64,000 nt of DNA, from the NCBI RefSeq assembly GCF_932294415.1, contig NC_065543.1, forward strand, positions 41,872,277 through 41,936,276, written 5' to 3'. Source of the DNA: Quercus robur (taxonomy: Eukaryota; Streptophyta; Magnoliopsida; Fagales; Fagaceae). Of the stretch, positions 11,307 to 23,056 are shown in pieces (the first letter of the stretch is position 1; every line of letters begins with the position of its first letter). The notes below the pieces were generated by a model. The model was not told the origin of the DNA. It made no database searches and saw only the letters and a program-made list of their open reading frames with translations. The translations under genes were made by a program, and so were the position numbers.

Positions 11307-12668
11307 TGTTAGGATTAGTGCCCTTAAATCCTATTATACGATGCATGTATGATATTATATATGACTTATTGTTGTAATTAATAAAATTGTTTTATTATTA
11401 TCTAAAATAATGGTAACATGAATATTTGGACATTATCATTTAGTCCATGAGATGCATAATATGTGATTTAGTCATAGAAAATATAAATCACAAGTTCTTT
11501 GTAAACTCAGAATTTTAGTTCATAGTCGGTAATGAAATTGGGCATTTCATCTGCGAAGATTATAACATATCAATTAAGATGATTTGTCTTGATCTTGGAA
11601 GTAGAGTTTTCTAGTTGGTATGTTGGTATATTTTAAGAGTTAAGACAAATTGAACTGGACTATCAAATGAATAATAAATTTCACGACTTCTATTTACATC
11701 AACTCTTAATCTTGAGAGAATAATGGACTTGATTATAAAGTGTAGGTTGCTTTGATATATCAGGAGTGAGATCTAAAGTTACGATCAAAACCTCAATATG
11801 TTAGCCAGCCACATTTAGTGTTGATGGAACATATATTTTCAAGATGAAATTCGTAATCTCTTAACGAAGATATAAAATATTCCTTTAAAATAAGTTTAAT
11901 GAGTTTCGTTATTCAGAGTGTTAGGCCTAACCATTTTAGTTAGGAGTTACTAAAGTATATATTTATGAAATTGGATTTCATAAATATATGATGAATAATT
12001 TAAAGGATTAAATCGAGTACTCAAGAATTAAGATGTAATAATCTTCAAAGTAGCAGTCTATATTTATGATTTTGTATTACTACGAATATTTTATGAAGGG
12101 GTTGCATGTATAATAAAGTTTTGGGATATAATTTATTAATAAGGCCTAGAGTGCAATTATATTTATATGGTGATATTAAATATAACTAATGGTAACTTTA
12201 AACTTGTCAGGAGTTCATAGAAAAGTCCAAGGCCCATTGGAGCTAGTATCTTATTTGTTCCCTTTTGGTCCCACTCTAAACCACATACTAAAATCCAATT
12301 GGAATAACGAAAAAGGTTAGTCTAATTAGATAATCAGATATAAGGAGAGAAACATACAGAATTTTGTAAAAGAATGAAAATGATTTGTATGTGAGTGTAG
12401 GACACTCTTTTATTCTCCCTTAAACACATACATATAAACTGATTGAGACACCACACTTTTTAGGCATTAGTGGAATTGGAGTGAAGATTAAAAGTGTTCC
12501 CAAATACTTTTAATCTTTGTTTTTGAAATTCACCATACTAAGGTACACTCTCTTGTTCTTATATTCTGAAATTTACATAGTACATGTTATCAATTGCGAA
12601 TGAAGTAGATTTGTTAATTTTCTGCTGCATATACTTTGTATGCGATACAAACATATATTTATCCAACA
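11307..12668 (+). mobile_element. Solo LTR of a Copia-like element
   Basis: Begins TGTTAGGATTAGTGCCCTT and ends TATCCAACA, with TG...CA ends. Flanks are GTTTA (11302-11306) and ATTTA (12669-12673), a 5-bp target duplication with one mismatch. Length is 1362 bp. The opening wording resembles plant Copia LTRs known to me. No internal region or second LTR is nearby, so it is best read as a solo LTR left by recombination. Confidence 0.65.
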
Positions 12669-13144
12669 ATTTATTCACATCGTGCTCTAAATTAATGGAA
12701 GGGATCAAATCTAAAATTACATTTCACGGCTGCAATTATTACAGCCATATTTTTTGAATTATACTTAATAAAATAGTAATATTTGAAAATTAATGAAATA
12801 TTGCAGTAAATGAAAAAGTGATGTTAATTGTGGGTTTAGATGAAATCAATAAAAATTTGGTTACATCAACAATTTGTAAAAATATTGTAAAATAGTTTGT
12901 AGCTGTAGCATAATTTTTAGTGATTAGGCCTATATTTTGACCTAACCGTGTCCCATATGCGTATTATCATCTCCAAATCTAACTTGAAAATAGACGTGTG
13001 GAGATTTTAACACTTTTCACGAACATAATAATTTTTTGTTTTCAATTTGCTTAAATATCCATGTGGACTTTAATGCCACATAGAAAATCACAATCCGTGT
13101 GCATTTGGAATCATTGCATCTTTTTTTTTTCTTTTTTTTTTTTT
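12669..13144. other. Intergenic, no gene seen
   Basis: AT-rich DNA with a T-run at about 13121-13144. Nothing recognised. Confidence 0.6.
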
Positions 13145-13398
13145 AAATAGAGTTTTAACGTATATGGCGTTCACTCTTGATGATGTGCTTTTTACCATCA
13201 AACCAAGATAGCAATCGGTCTTTGGTGTATGCAGCAATTGAATCCCAAATTTCTTATTCAACCATAAAAAACTTTACAAATTGAGTTAACGGGTACCCAT
13301 AAATCGTTGCATCTATAAGTACTATTTTCCATGCACGTGTCACATTTATCTCCTCTATTTTCCATGTTTTTATTTTGTCAAGAAGACTATTTTTCATG
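13145..13398 (+). repeat. Direct repeat, left copy, flanking a Mutator-like element
   Basis: Begins AATAGAGTTTTAACG and ends GACTATTTTTCATG. It is repeated in the same direction at 14692-14927 with scattered differences and one roughly 18-base indel (ACGTGTCACATTTATC-type bases present here, missing in the right copy). Confidence 0.85.
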
Positions 13399-13755
13399 TT
13401 TCAATTTGGTTCCTAACCTTTACACCATATTTCAATTTGGTCCCTAACTTTTCAATTGTGTCAATTTAGTCCATAACATTTTAGTGTTGTGTCAACTTAA
13501 TCCCTGCCGTTATCTCATGGATGGAAAAGTTTGACATGTCAAATGGCTTAAATAAAAAATTAAATTATTAGACACATGTCTTGTCACATTAGTTTTTTTT
13601 TTAACCCAAATCATTTTTTTTTTCCTAAAGAAAGTTTGCTGGTTTTATTAAGTAGACCCAAATTAAAAACACATATCTCCCTAAAATCCAAAATCCCTAA
13701 TGGTGAGGACTGTAATCCTTCTCCTTCCGACAGCTTCTCTCTTCCAACAACACTA

Positions 13756-13790
<35 letters not shown>

Positions 13791-14043
13791 CTTACTTCAT
13801 GTTTGGCTCCCTCAAAATTCAATAATTTAGTCTTTTTCTGCTCCTAATTTCGTAGTTTCATTTGGCTCAGCTTTGTGTATTTTTCTTATTTTTCTACTTC
13901 ATGTTTTGGCGTTTTGCTTATATATATTCTTTTTTTTTACTTGATTTTATGCTCAATCTTGCTTCAGTGGAGATTGGCCCTATGGTTGCTACAATGAAGA
14001 AACTCCATTTTTTTAACCCTTTAGCTTTGTTATTGTCGCAGCT

Positions 14044-14096
<53 letters not shown>

Positions 14097-14680
14097 TTGT
14101 TATAGTCCACTATGAATCTGTTTGAGACCATTTCTACCTTAAATGGTTGGACCCACTTGTAGTAATATACACATACAGACAAAAACATTCAAATGAACCT
14201 TTGCATGATAAGTCACATGATTCAAAAGATATCAAATTTACACAGAAGAGACAAACCTGGGGCTGTTGGAGTAGAGAAGGCGTCGCTGGAGGGAGAAGGT
14301 GCCGCCGTCCTCATTGTTAGGGATTTTGGATTTTAGGGAGATATGTGTTTTAGATTTAATTTAGGTCTACCCCTGTTTAATAAAAGCTGTAAATTTTCTT
14401 ATCAAACCAAAAAAAAAAAAAAAAAAGATTTGGGTTAAATTAATTTGGGTTAGAAAAAAAAAAAAACTAACGTGGCAGGACATGTGTCTGTTGATGTGGC
14501 AATAAATTAATTTTTTATTTAAGCCACTTGACACGTCAGACTTTTCCATCCATAAGATAACAACAAGAATTAAGTTGACACGATACTAAAAGGTTAAGGA
14601 CCAAATTAATACAATTGAAAGGTTAGGGATCAAATTGAAATATGGTGTAAAGAATAGGGACCATTTATGTAGTTTACCTT
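13399..14680. mobile_element. Non-autonomous Mutator-like element with ~350-bp inverted repeats
   Basis: 13399-13740 and the reverse complement of 14275-14680 share a long series of phrases: TACACCATATTTCAATTTG, GTGTCAATTTAGTCC, the TTTTCCATCCAT/ATGGATGGAAAA block, and the CTCCCTAAAATCCAAAATCCCTAA block. The inside holds a (CT)n tract at 13757-13787 and a long A-run at 14046-14094, and no transposase. The left terminus lacks the outermost 13 or so bases present at the right end (right end inverted: GGTAAACTACATA). Confidence 0.7.
14046..14094. repeat. Long poly-A tract
   Basis: An uninterrupted run of about 49 A inside the Mutator-like element. Confidence 0.95.
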
Positions 14681-14691
14681 TTATTTTATTT

Positions 14692-14927
14692 TATAGAGTT
14701 TTAACATATGACGTTCACTTTTGATGATGTGCTTTTTATCATCAAACCAAGACAACAATCGGTCTTTGGTGTATGTAGTAATTGAATCCTAAATTTCTTA
14801 TTCAATCATAAAAAAACTTTACAAATTGAGTTAACTGGAACCCAAAAATTGTTGCATCTATAAGTACTATTTTCCATGCTCCTCTATTTTCCATGTTTTT
14901 ATTTTGTCGAGAAGACTATTTTCCATG
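14692..14927 (+). repeat. Direct repeat, right copy, flanking a Mutator-like element
   Basis: Same-direction partner of 13145-13398, ending GACTATTTTCCATG before new sequence begins. Confidence 0.85.
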
Positions 14928-15818
14928 TATTAAGATGTTTTTATTGCATCCTTTAATTTCTCCTAATAATAATTTAGAGCTTAATTTGAGGCCCCTTAAA
15001 TTAGGTAAAAAATTACTCTTAGAGGGAATTGAAATACACACAGGGGTTCAAGTAATTAAGAAATAAATTATACCACCCAACATCCTTAGGTGATGGTCAC
15101 TCCACAAATACAAAGTTTTTGTGGGGTGGGGGGAGGGAGGCTTAAGGGTTGGTGTTTAAGTTTCTATAAGAGAATTTCACACACATACACTTAAATTAGA
15201 TTAGAGTAAAAATTTTATCTCAATTTTTTTTTAATTTAATAGAGAGAAATTAATCAATTATTCAATTCTCATGGAAGACCACATTTGCAATGGCTAGTAA
15301 TTTAATCCAATGTGTCCAATTTAAATGAGTTATTATCCTGATCACATCCTCCAAAATTAAAAATGAAAATTAAGAATAAGAACTTTGTCACTTCACCATA
15401 TGGAAAAATAATTCACAGTGGCCACCTCAATCCACAAATACATAAAATTAAACTAAAACTAATTCCAATTAAGTAAATACCTCTATTAATAAATTCCAGA
15501 TAATCGCATAGGATTTTTTTTTTTCCTAACAATTATCCGTTCCTTTATTCAAAAAAACAAAAAACAAAAGCAATAATTTTTTCCTATTTAATGTTGACAA
15601 TTCCCGTCAATAGTTTGCATGAGTTATTTTCGTAATGATTCTCCTTCGTCAGGGTACGTGATCTAGTTCATAATGTTTGTGATCCCATTCTACCAATATT
15701 TATCTTCTTTTTTATTTTCTTTTTGGATAATTCGGTAGTTTTCAATGGGTGAGGAGAGATTTATACCCTTGATGTCTCCGTTATAAATATCAAGAAATAC
15801 CAATTAGTTCAATAACAA
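14928..15818. other. Intergenic, no gene seen
   Basis: AT-rich DNA with a short G-rich patch near 15121-15141 (GTGGGGTGGGGGGAGGGAGG). No gene or repeat end recognised. Confidence 0.6.
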
Positions 15819-15828
15819 GTGTCTTGGC

Positions 15829-15877
<49 letters not shown>

Positions 15878-17399
15878 CTAGTATGTAGCCCCGTGCGGTA
15901 GCACGGGAATTGATATATTATTAATCATAAGTTTATTCATATTTAAAAAGCTCAATTAAGTTTAAATTCATATTATTAATCAGAAAATTTCATTAACAAC
16001 ACTTAGCAGTATATATATTTTACACAGAAAGATGAACCTTGGTGACAATGTTTATCCAAAAGATCCATTCACGCTTTTGAATCTTCAATCTCTATTGGTG
16101 ATTGAAATTTTCGCAGCTTAAAAAATTTAAAAAATAAAAAAACCCTTCAGAGTTGTACTCATTTTGTAGTTTTATGATAGGTCATTTTGTAATATGATGG
16201 ACATTTGTGTGAAGAAAAAATCTCTGAAGTTCCATGGCTGATAAAAGAAATTCTCTCCAATCTCTTTTTATAGAGAGAGGGGTTTGTGCGTGTTTTTATA
16301 CATCCTTCATAGTTGTATTATCACGAAGCAGATCCAATGGATTTAGATTGGTACTACCGATTCCCAAAGCATGAGTGTTTAATGTGTTATTAATTTCATC
16401 TCATTGGTTTCTGCACATGACAGCAAAATTAAAAATAATTAAATTGTACACGTGATAGTAAAATTGGACTCTAATTTCAGATTCTAATTGAACAATTGGA
16501 ATGATAATATATGATAGTAACAACAATAGGAAAATTCAAATAAAATTTCAAATTAAATTGTAACAATCTGAATAAAAAATTCCAGTAGAAAGACAGGGTG
16601 GAGTGATCCACTCCAAGAAGGCGACCAAATTTGCATAAATATAGAATAATAAATCTCTCTCCGAAAAATTTACATTGTTCATAACCTTTACCTTCACTGA
16701 ACATTTTAAAAACATAGTGACTCACATCTGCCATCTAGACATCTATAGCCGGGTCCTTTCTAATTCGCGTGAGATTCCATTGATCACTAAGTTCCTCTGC
16801 AGCTTGCAAAAAGTATCATCCATCGGTCCACAGCAGTGCTTTTTTCATTTTATAGGTGCCAAACCTGAACAAAAAGCCAAATATAAGGATAGTGAATTTT
16901 AGGCATAATGTGCATCTAATCACATATTAGCAATTTATAACAAATGTAAAGATGCAAACTTTGTAAGTGAATAGTAAACAAAACTCAATGTCAGAACCAA
17001 GAAGAAAACACTTTAATCCGAAACTCAGTGCAAATGTAAAGATACAAACTTTGTAAGCAATTTATAACAAAGATGAAAACTCTGGCTTTGCTATCTTTTT
17101 GGAAATTATGCAATGTACCCAAATCAAGTTCTTATCACCGATATTAATCTCTTTGGTTTTCGCGTTTGACTACAAAATCAAGAAAAAACTTAATTAGCAT
17201 AGTAACTCACTTGACCCGATACATAGAAGTGGTTTTAATGAGAATGAGCTCACATACATTTAGCCACATGATGCAAAATTCAACTTCAATTTCAGATTCT
17301 AGACACATGGCACAAAATTAGAGTTCTAATTTGGAATTCAATTTCACACTCTCTTTGCTTCACCTATTATTTTATATATAGATAATGTGTCTTGGCGCT
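15819..17399. mobile_element. Unclassified transposable element with 13-bp target duplication
   Basis: GTGTCTTGGCGCT occurs at 15819-15831 and again at 17387-17399, a perfect 13-bp direct repeat bracketing 1555 bp. The inserted DNA starts with a (TA)n tract, then CTAGTATGTAG and a hairpin CCCGTGC-GGTA-GCACGGG at 15890-15907, and ends TATTTTATATATAGATAAT. There is no coding frame of note. A target duplication of this length suggests a retroposon, but no poly-A tail or polymerase is seen, so the class is open. Confidence 0.7.
15831..15876. repeat. (TA)n microsatellite
   Basis: About 22 TA units at the left end of the unclassified element. Confidence 0.95.
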
Positions 17400-18384
17400 C
17401 TCCCAATATTTCTCAAGTATAAGTTAGAGCACAGTAATCATTTACAAAAATTACAAGCTACACAATTAATGGTCTTCAATATCTAAAACAAAAAACATCA
17501 TATCTCCCCACATATTCTAAGTTATGACAAAAATATAAGAACCAAGATCCAATTAAATTGCTTTTAATCTCTCCTATTTAGTAGATAAAGAGAAGGAATC
17601 AATCATGGTCCTTTGGTTAGGGAAATGGAAATATGAGAGGATAAAAAAGATTTTGTTTTATCTCATTTCTGTTTGGTTGGAGGAGTGGAAAAGTGGAATA
17701 ATAGAAAAATTTTTTGTTTGATTAAGAAGAAAAATGAAAGGATAAAAATTGTAATTTGTATAAATTTACAATCATATCCCTGTTAGATAAAGTCATAAAA
17801 TAAAAAATAACACTATTTTTTTTTATTTTTTTGTTAAAAAATATATATGAACTGGCACTTCATTTAAAAAAAAAAAAAAAAACAGCACAAAAAATTCAAG
17901 AACCCAAAATTATTTTCTGAAAAAATAAAAAGCCAAAACTTATGCAAAGAAAAACCAATAACGTCTAAAAAAGCAAAAGACCAAAACTGGGCAAAAAAAC
18001 AAAAGAAAGAAAGAAGCGTGTAGCTCCTAAAAATACAAACCAAACAAACACCTCCCAATCCAACACCAATTTTCTCTCTCCCTCCCCTTCCCAAACAAAC
18101 ACCTCCCAATCTAACATGACTATTGATGATAGCAAAATATTTAATTTTGATGGCATGTGTTTCTCACGTAAAGTTAGGGAAGTTTAAAAAAAAGGTCATC
18201 CGAATTTATTTGAAATATAAGTAATTTTTTGATATTGTATCAAAATAATCTATATCTCGAAAAAATTTAAATTTAAATTTTTTTTATAGATGCCACGTGT
18301 GTACCACGTGACCATAAAAAAAATACTCTAAACTCGTGTATACATTTGGATGCACGTGGGGGGCAAATTTTGATCAAAAATGCC
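17400..18384. other. Intergenic, no gene seen
   Basis: AT-rich. Contains a local direct repeat AAACAAACACCTCCCAAT near 18040 and again near 18094. Short frames here are translations of low-complexity DNA. Confidence 0.6.
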
Positions 18385-18528
18385 TAGGGCCCGTTTGGTA
18401 GGGCATTTCAAACACTCATTTTCAGTTTTTAAACAATATTACACATATTTTCACATATATTTTCACCCACACGTATTTCAAAAAATTACAAACAACACTA
18501 CTCAAACAACACTACCAAACGGACCTTA
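18385..18528. mobile_element. Small MITE, hAT-type ends
   Basis: Left end TAGGGCCCGTTTGGTAG and right end, inverted, TAAGGTCCGTTTGGTAG form a 17-base inverted repeat with two mismatches around 110 bp. The GGGCCCGTTTGG wording is common among plant hAT-derived MITEs. I found no clear 8-bp target duplication. Confidence 0.65.
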
Positions 18529-21473
18529 GTGGTCTGTTTAGATGACATAAATTTAAATTTGAATTTGGATTTGAAGGCCCAAATCCAAATCCTTTGTCTG
18601 GATAACTTAAAAGAATTGGATTCGGATTTGGCCCAAATCCATTTCAGGGGTCCAAATCCATAAATTTCAAATACCTTCACAAACCCAAGAATTTAGAAAT
18701 CTCACTCTCACTCTCACTCTCACGCACACTGTTTCTCTCTGGGCTCTCCGTGTCTCTCTTCCTAGCCGTAACTCACAAGCTCTTCTTCCCCTTCTCTCTC
18801 GGCAACTTCAGGTTTGTTCCCTCAACTCTTATCTTCCTCTTTAACCTCTCTAATTCTCTCTTTCTACTAAATCTAAATCCACAGAGGATGTGGGTTTTTC
18901 CGATGGATTTTATTTGATTTATTTTGTGGGTTTGTTTGGGTTTAATTTGATTGTTTGTGGGTTTTGTTTGATTTGTTTGTGCATCTTGTTTCATCGTATT
19001 TTCAATGATATGTTTTGGGTTTGTTTTTATTTTCTATTTTTATTTTCATTTGTGGGTTTGTAATGCAAATTATGTGTTTGATGAAATGCTTCAATAAACT
19101 GTTTATGAGTTGTGAAGTAATAAGTGAGAGAATATTCATTTGAAAAAATGATGTTGTGATGATGGAAAGTGAGGACTACTGTCATAGTGAATGCTTATGC
19201 ATCCCATAAATTTTTTTCATTCCATTTGTTGCTTTAGCTACAAAACTTATATCATCATTTGTCCATCACTTGTTAAATATTCCCTTTATAGCTCTCGGTG
19301 CTTGTTGCCAATTCTTTCATACCTCATCAGTTTTATGTCTTCTTTCTCTATTTACCACCAGATTATCATCATGTTGCCAAGTTACCTATGCTGCTGACTG
19401 TGTACCTTGTACCTGCCTGTCAAAGACTTGATCATTAGTAATGTTTCCCTTGTAGAGCACATTTTTTCCTTCATGCATGTACCACTTTGACTCCTGTGGA
19501 ACCACAATGTCCACGAGATTACTAAGCATAATATGTATTCAAAGTAGAAACTTGAGCCTGGTCTTAAATATTGAGACTAATCAGATTTGACTTGGCTGGC
19601 CAAAAGTCCAGTCTTGATTGATCTTAAAGAATCACAATGCATATGCACGTATTTGTCTCTTGAAAGCCAAATCAGTACCCCTATCAGATCGCTCTTGAAA
19701 TATGACAATTCGAAAATAAATTTACAAGTTAAGGATTCTTCACATCTGAGTTGCAAATTTCACACGTTTTCACACCCACTTCAGCTCTAACAGGGCTGTA
19801 AATGTCGTTCTGCCCTCTGACCAAAGAAAATTCAGCACAAAATGCCCATGTTTTTTTGGAATTTGGCATGTTCAAAATGCATTTAGCCTGTTGCTTTTCA
19901 TAGAGAATAATAATCAAAGTCCACGCATACATAAGCTGTTTCAATTGCTCTCTTTCAAATTTAATTTTCCTAAATAGGCTTATGGTATCGGTCAACATTG
20001 AATTCTTTTTCTAAGCTGCCTTCTGGGTTAGGAACATAATTTGGCTACCTTCTCATTTTATGCTGGTAATTAGAATTCAAAGGTAACCTTAAATATAAAG
20101 GTTGCACATGTACAGTCTACTTGAAAGTAGAAAATCTCTTTGAACCTTTGGAACAAAATTTTGCTACCTTCTCATTTGAGTTTTTTATTCTTGTTAAAAT
20201 CTTTTAACAAATGCATTTCTAATAGTTCAAGAATGAGCTGTGTGACCAATGAACTCTAGCTAAAATCGCACTTCCTTGTTATAGTCTTGTGTTGGAGTAG
20301 TGGATGATAGAGATGGATTATAAGAGTACCATTTAGAGCAGAAAAGGTAATTAAAGAAATTGATGAGGCCGAGTGCAGCTAACAACCAATAAAAAAGATC
20401 AAGCCTGTCCTTGTTGAAGTCATTGTCACTAAGCCATCCACCACTTGAAGAACTTGAGGTAATTTTGTTCACTAGGGAAACAAGGAGTGAGCTTAAATAG
20501 AAGTGGGAACGTGGAGGTTCCCCCAACATTTGTGCTTTTAAGTCCACCCCTTGTCATCTTTCAATGAATCCCCATTTCTTCCGTTGTGATATGTTACCAA
20601 CAATTCAGACAATCTCTCCTAGTAGGAGCAGGTCCATACACAAGTCTAATTAAGTTATAGTTAGTTTTTGAATCACCTTTGATTAGAATTGAGGTTGATG
20701 GCATGGTTTCTTTTTTTTGGTTTGAATATATACTAATTGATTTTAATAACAAAATATATAAAAATATTAATTGTTTTACTGTATGGTGTGATTATTTATC
20801 ACTGGCAACATCATCACTGGGCTGCTTACCTTTAGTTGTGTTAGTTATTTATTATTCATATTTGTAGTTGCAATTGCATTGATTTGTTTGGTGTGATTTC
20901 ATGGATTTTCTTTAAAATACTGACATCACCTCATCATGGTCTATAAATTGTTTGAAAATTTCCTTGAAATAGATTAATTTGAAAAGAAAAAAAATAGAGA
21001 TGAAAACTGTCCGGAAATTTACTTTCTTAATAGTTTGAGATTTTGAATTTTATGAAAACATCCATGCATTTGGGTTCTCTCTGGTTGATATAAAAATTTT
21101 AGTTGTCAATAATTGGCAAGATATTTTTTTAGTTGTTTATGACTAAAGATATTTAGTTATTATCTTGTCAATTGAATTATTAATATTACCTCATGTATTT
21201 ATTAAAAATGTTACTACAATTAAAATGTAGAAGGATTAAGAAAAATAATAATTAAAAAATATATTTTATTGATCTTAAATCCAAATCCAAATCCAAATCC
21301 AAATTTAGGTATCCAAACAATGGAATTTGAAATGATGAATTTAAAATCCTTCTTTGTTTAAAAAGATCCAAACAAGGAATTTTAAAATCAAAGGATTTCA
21401 AATCAAGGCATTTTAAATCAATGGATTTCAAATCCAAATCCAAATCCAAATGTTGCCATCCAAACACAACCTA
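18527..21473. mobile_element. Terminal-inverted-repeat element carrying host gene fragments
   Basis: Left end TAGTGGTCTGTTTAGATGAC and right end, inverted, TAGGTTGTGTTTGGATGGCA are imperfect inverted repeats. They are followed on both sides by iterated AAATCCAAATCC / GGATTTGGATTT. The ~2.9 kb inside contains a CT-rich leader-like segment (18700-18850) and a minus-strand NPF transporter fragment. The ends resemble hAT-type non-autonomous elements; class and exact borders are inferred, and no target duplication was confirmed. Confidence 0.5.
20260..20547 (-). pseudogene. NPF (NRT1/PTR family) transporter, C-terminal fragment
   Basis: The frame reads FYLSSLLVSLVNKITSSSS, then GGWLSDNDFNKDRLDLFYW and LLAALGLINFFNYLFCSKWYSYNP before a stop. 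This is the last two membrane segments of an NPF proton-coupled nitrate/peptide transporter, which normally has about 12 segments and 550-600 residues. Only about 90 residues remain and no upstream exon was found nearby. The match to the family is clear; the subfamily is not assigned. It sits inside an element with inverted repeats, so it is probably a captured exon rather than a local gene. Confidence 0.8.
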
Positions 21474-22329
21474 GATATCTATAGACACTGACACAGAAGT
21501 GGACTTGAGTGTTAGGGTGGAGAGAGAGGGAGTTTTGAGAGTGGACAGCGAGACCAGACTAGGTGGCGATAGGTGGAGACGAGCTGAGATCAGAGCATTT
21601 TTTGAACAGTCCATTACTGAGTTATTATATGTAAGGTGTTTGATATAATGCCTTCAAGTTTAAAACTTTACTTTCTGCTCTCATATATATTGTCTGTAAG
21701 GTTTTTGAAGAAATGCCATCAAGTTTAAAACTTTTTACTTTTCTGTTATCTATGTATTGTCTTTTTTTCAAAGGAGTTTGGTGTCTTTCATTTAGCTTAT
21801 GCTTATCTTTTACTATTGATTTTTAAGGTTGCTTATAATTAGTTTATGCCGAAAATTCACTTTCTTTCTTTGAATGAAAAAACCTGAAGTGCGTGAGTTT
21901 TGAACAAGAAAATTTTGTACTTTGAAATATTTGGGTAAGGCTGAAACTTTATGGGAATAACTATAAAGGCAATGGAAAATGCTGATTTTTCTCTTTGTAC
22001 TAAGGATGACATTGATGGGTCTAAATAGACTAGAAAGTAGAAATTACTGAATTGGGAATGGGATGAGAATTTCCCAATGTGAAATTAGTAGTTCTGGAAC
22101 TCCCCAATGGGTTAGGAAATCTGGCACTTTTTTGAGTTATCTACACTTTCCCAGACATTTACTTGTTAATTGCATTTGGGTAATATTGGTTTGGAATTAT
22201 GCAAGGTGAAAATTGAAGGTTATGGTTTTGGTGAGAAGTGGGTGGGTTATCTTTCAGTGACTTGGTGCTTGACTTTGGAGTTTGGATGCCATGGCAACGG
22301 GGAAGGGAGGAGCTGATATTTTGGATTGT
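21474..22329. other. Intergenic with a 65-bp tandem duplication
   Basis: No gene seen. 21631-21762 holds two tandem copies of a ~65-bp unit beginning GTAAGG and containing CAAGTTTAAAACTTT and ending TATTGTC. Confidence 0.65.
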
Positions 22330-23056
22330 TATGGGTTTATTTTGAGGATTGCAATGGAAGTTGACAAAGAATGGGGCTTTTAATATCCGCTCGTTTTACA
22401 ATAAGTTGAGAAACCCCTTGCCCATTATCTTCCCTTGGAAAGGTGTTTGGAAGGTTAAGGCTCCTCGGCGTGTTTCCTTCTTTGTGTGGACTGCTGTATG
22501 GGATAGGATCCTTACAGGTGACAATTTGAGGGGTAGAAGGATGATTTTTGTTGACTAGTGTATCATGTGCCGTTGTAATGGGGAGACGGTGGATCATTTG
22601 TTACTTCATTTTGATAAAGCTTATCGATTGTGGAGTTTGGTGTTTAGATCTTTTGGGATCTTTTGGGTCTTGCCAAGATCAGTTGCGGATACTCTATTTG
22701 GTTGGTGGAATTGGCCTGGAAAGCATGTGTCTAGCATTTGGAACTTAGCTCCATTATGCTTGATGTGGTGTCTTTGGAGGGAGCGAAACAGGAGGACTTT
22801 TGAGGACATGGAAAGTTCGGATGACCAATTATTGGCCTCTTTCAGTGGCTCTCTGTTTGACTGGTCTAGGGCCTGGGGACTCACCTCTAGTGATTCCCTT
22901 GTTCCTTAGTTCTCTCCTATATAATTAGTCTCCTCTCCTTTCTCTCTTTTTTCTTTTTTCTCTATCTTTCCAATTGTACTTTTCTATTTGCCTTATGTTT
23001 TTCTGCATAAGGTAGTTTCTTCAATATATATCTTTATTACTTATCAAAAAAAAAAA
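22330..23056 (+). mobile_element. 5'-truncated LINE tail
   Basis: C-terminal LINE ORF2 remnant followed by an untranslated tail ending CTTATC and an A-run at 23046-23056. The upstream border is unclear because coding similarity fades before 22340. Confidence 0.8.
22349..22909 (+). pseudogene. LINE ORF2 C-terminus (zf-RVT domain)
   Basis: Reads WKLTKNGAFNIRSFYNKL, WKVKAPRRVSFFVWTAVWDRILTGDNL, then after an in-frame stop (about 22556-22558) and frame change CRCNGETVDHLLLHFDKAYRLW and WRERNRRTFED. This is the zinc-binding domain at the end of plant LINE reverse transcriptases; one expected Cys/His ligand after HLLLH is Phe here. It is a dead fragment. Confidence 0.85.

Noticed and set aside
13862-14125. 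87-codon frame ending in a poly-lysine run
   Set aside because: The lysines come from a 49-base A-run inside a Mutator-like element.
17560-18120. A possible MITE (TTTGGTT.. and ..AACCAAAC-type ends)
   Set aside because: The putative inverted ends did not align well and no target duplication was found.
19729-19998. 89-codon minus-strand frame
   Set aside because: Length is expected by chance here and no recognised motif; lies within the NPF-carrying element.
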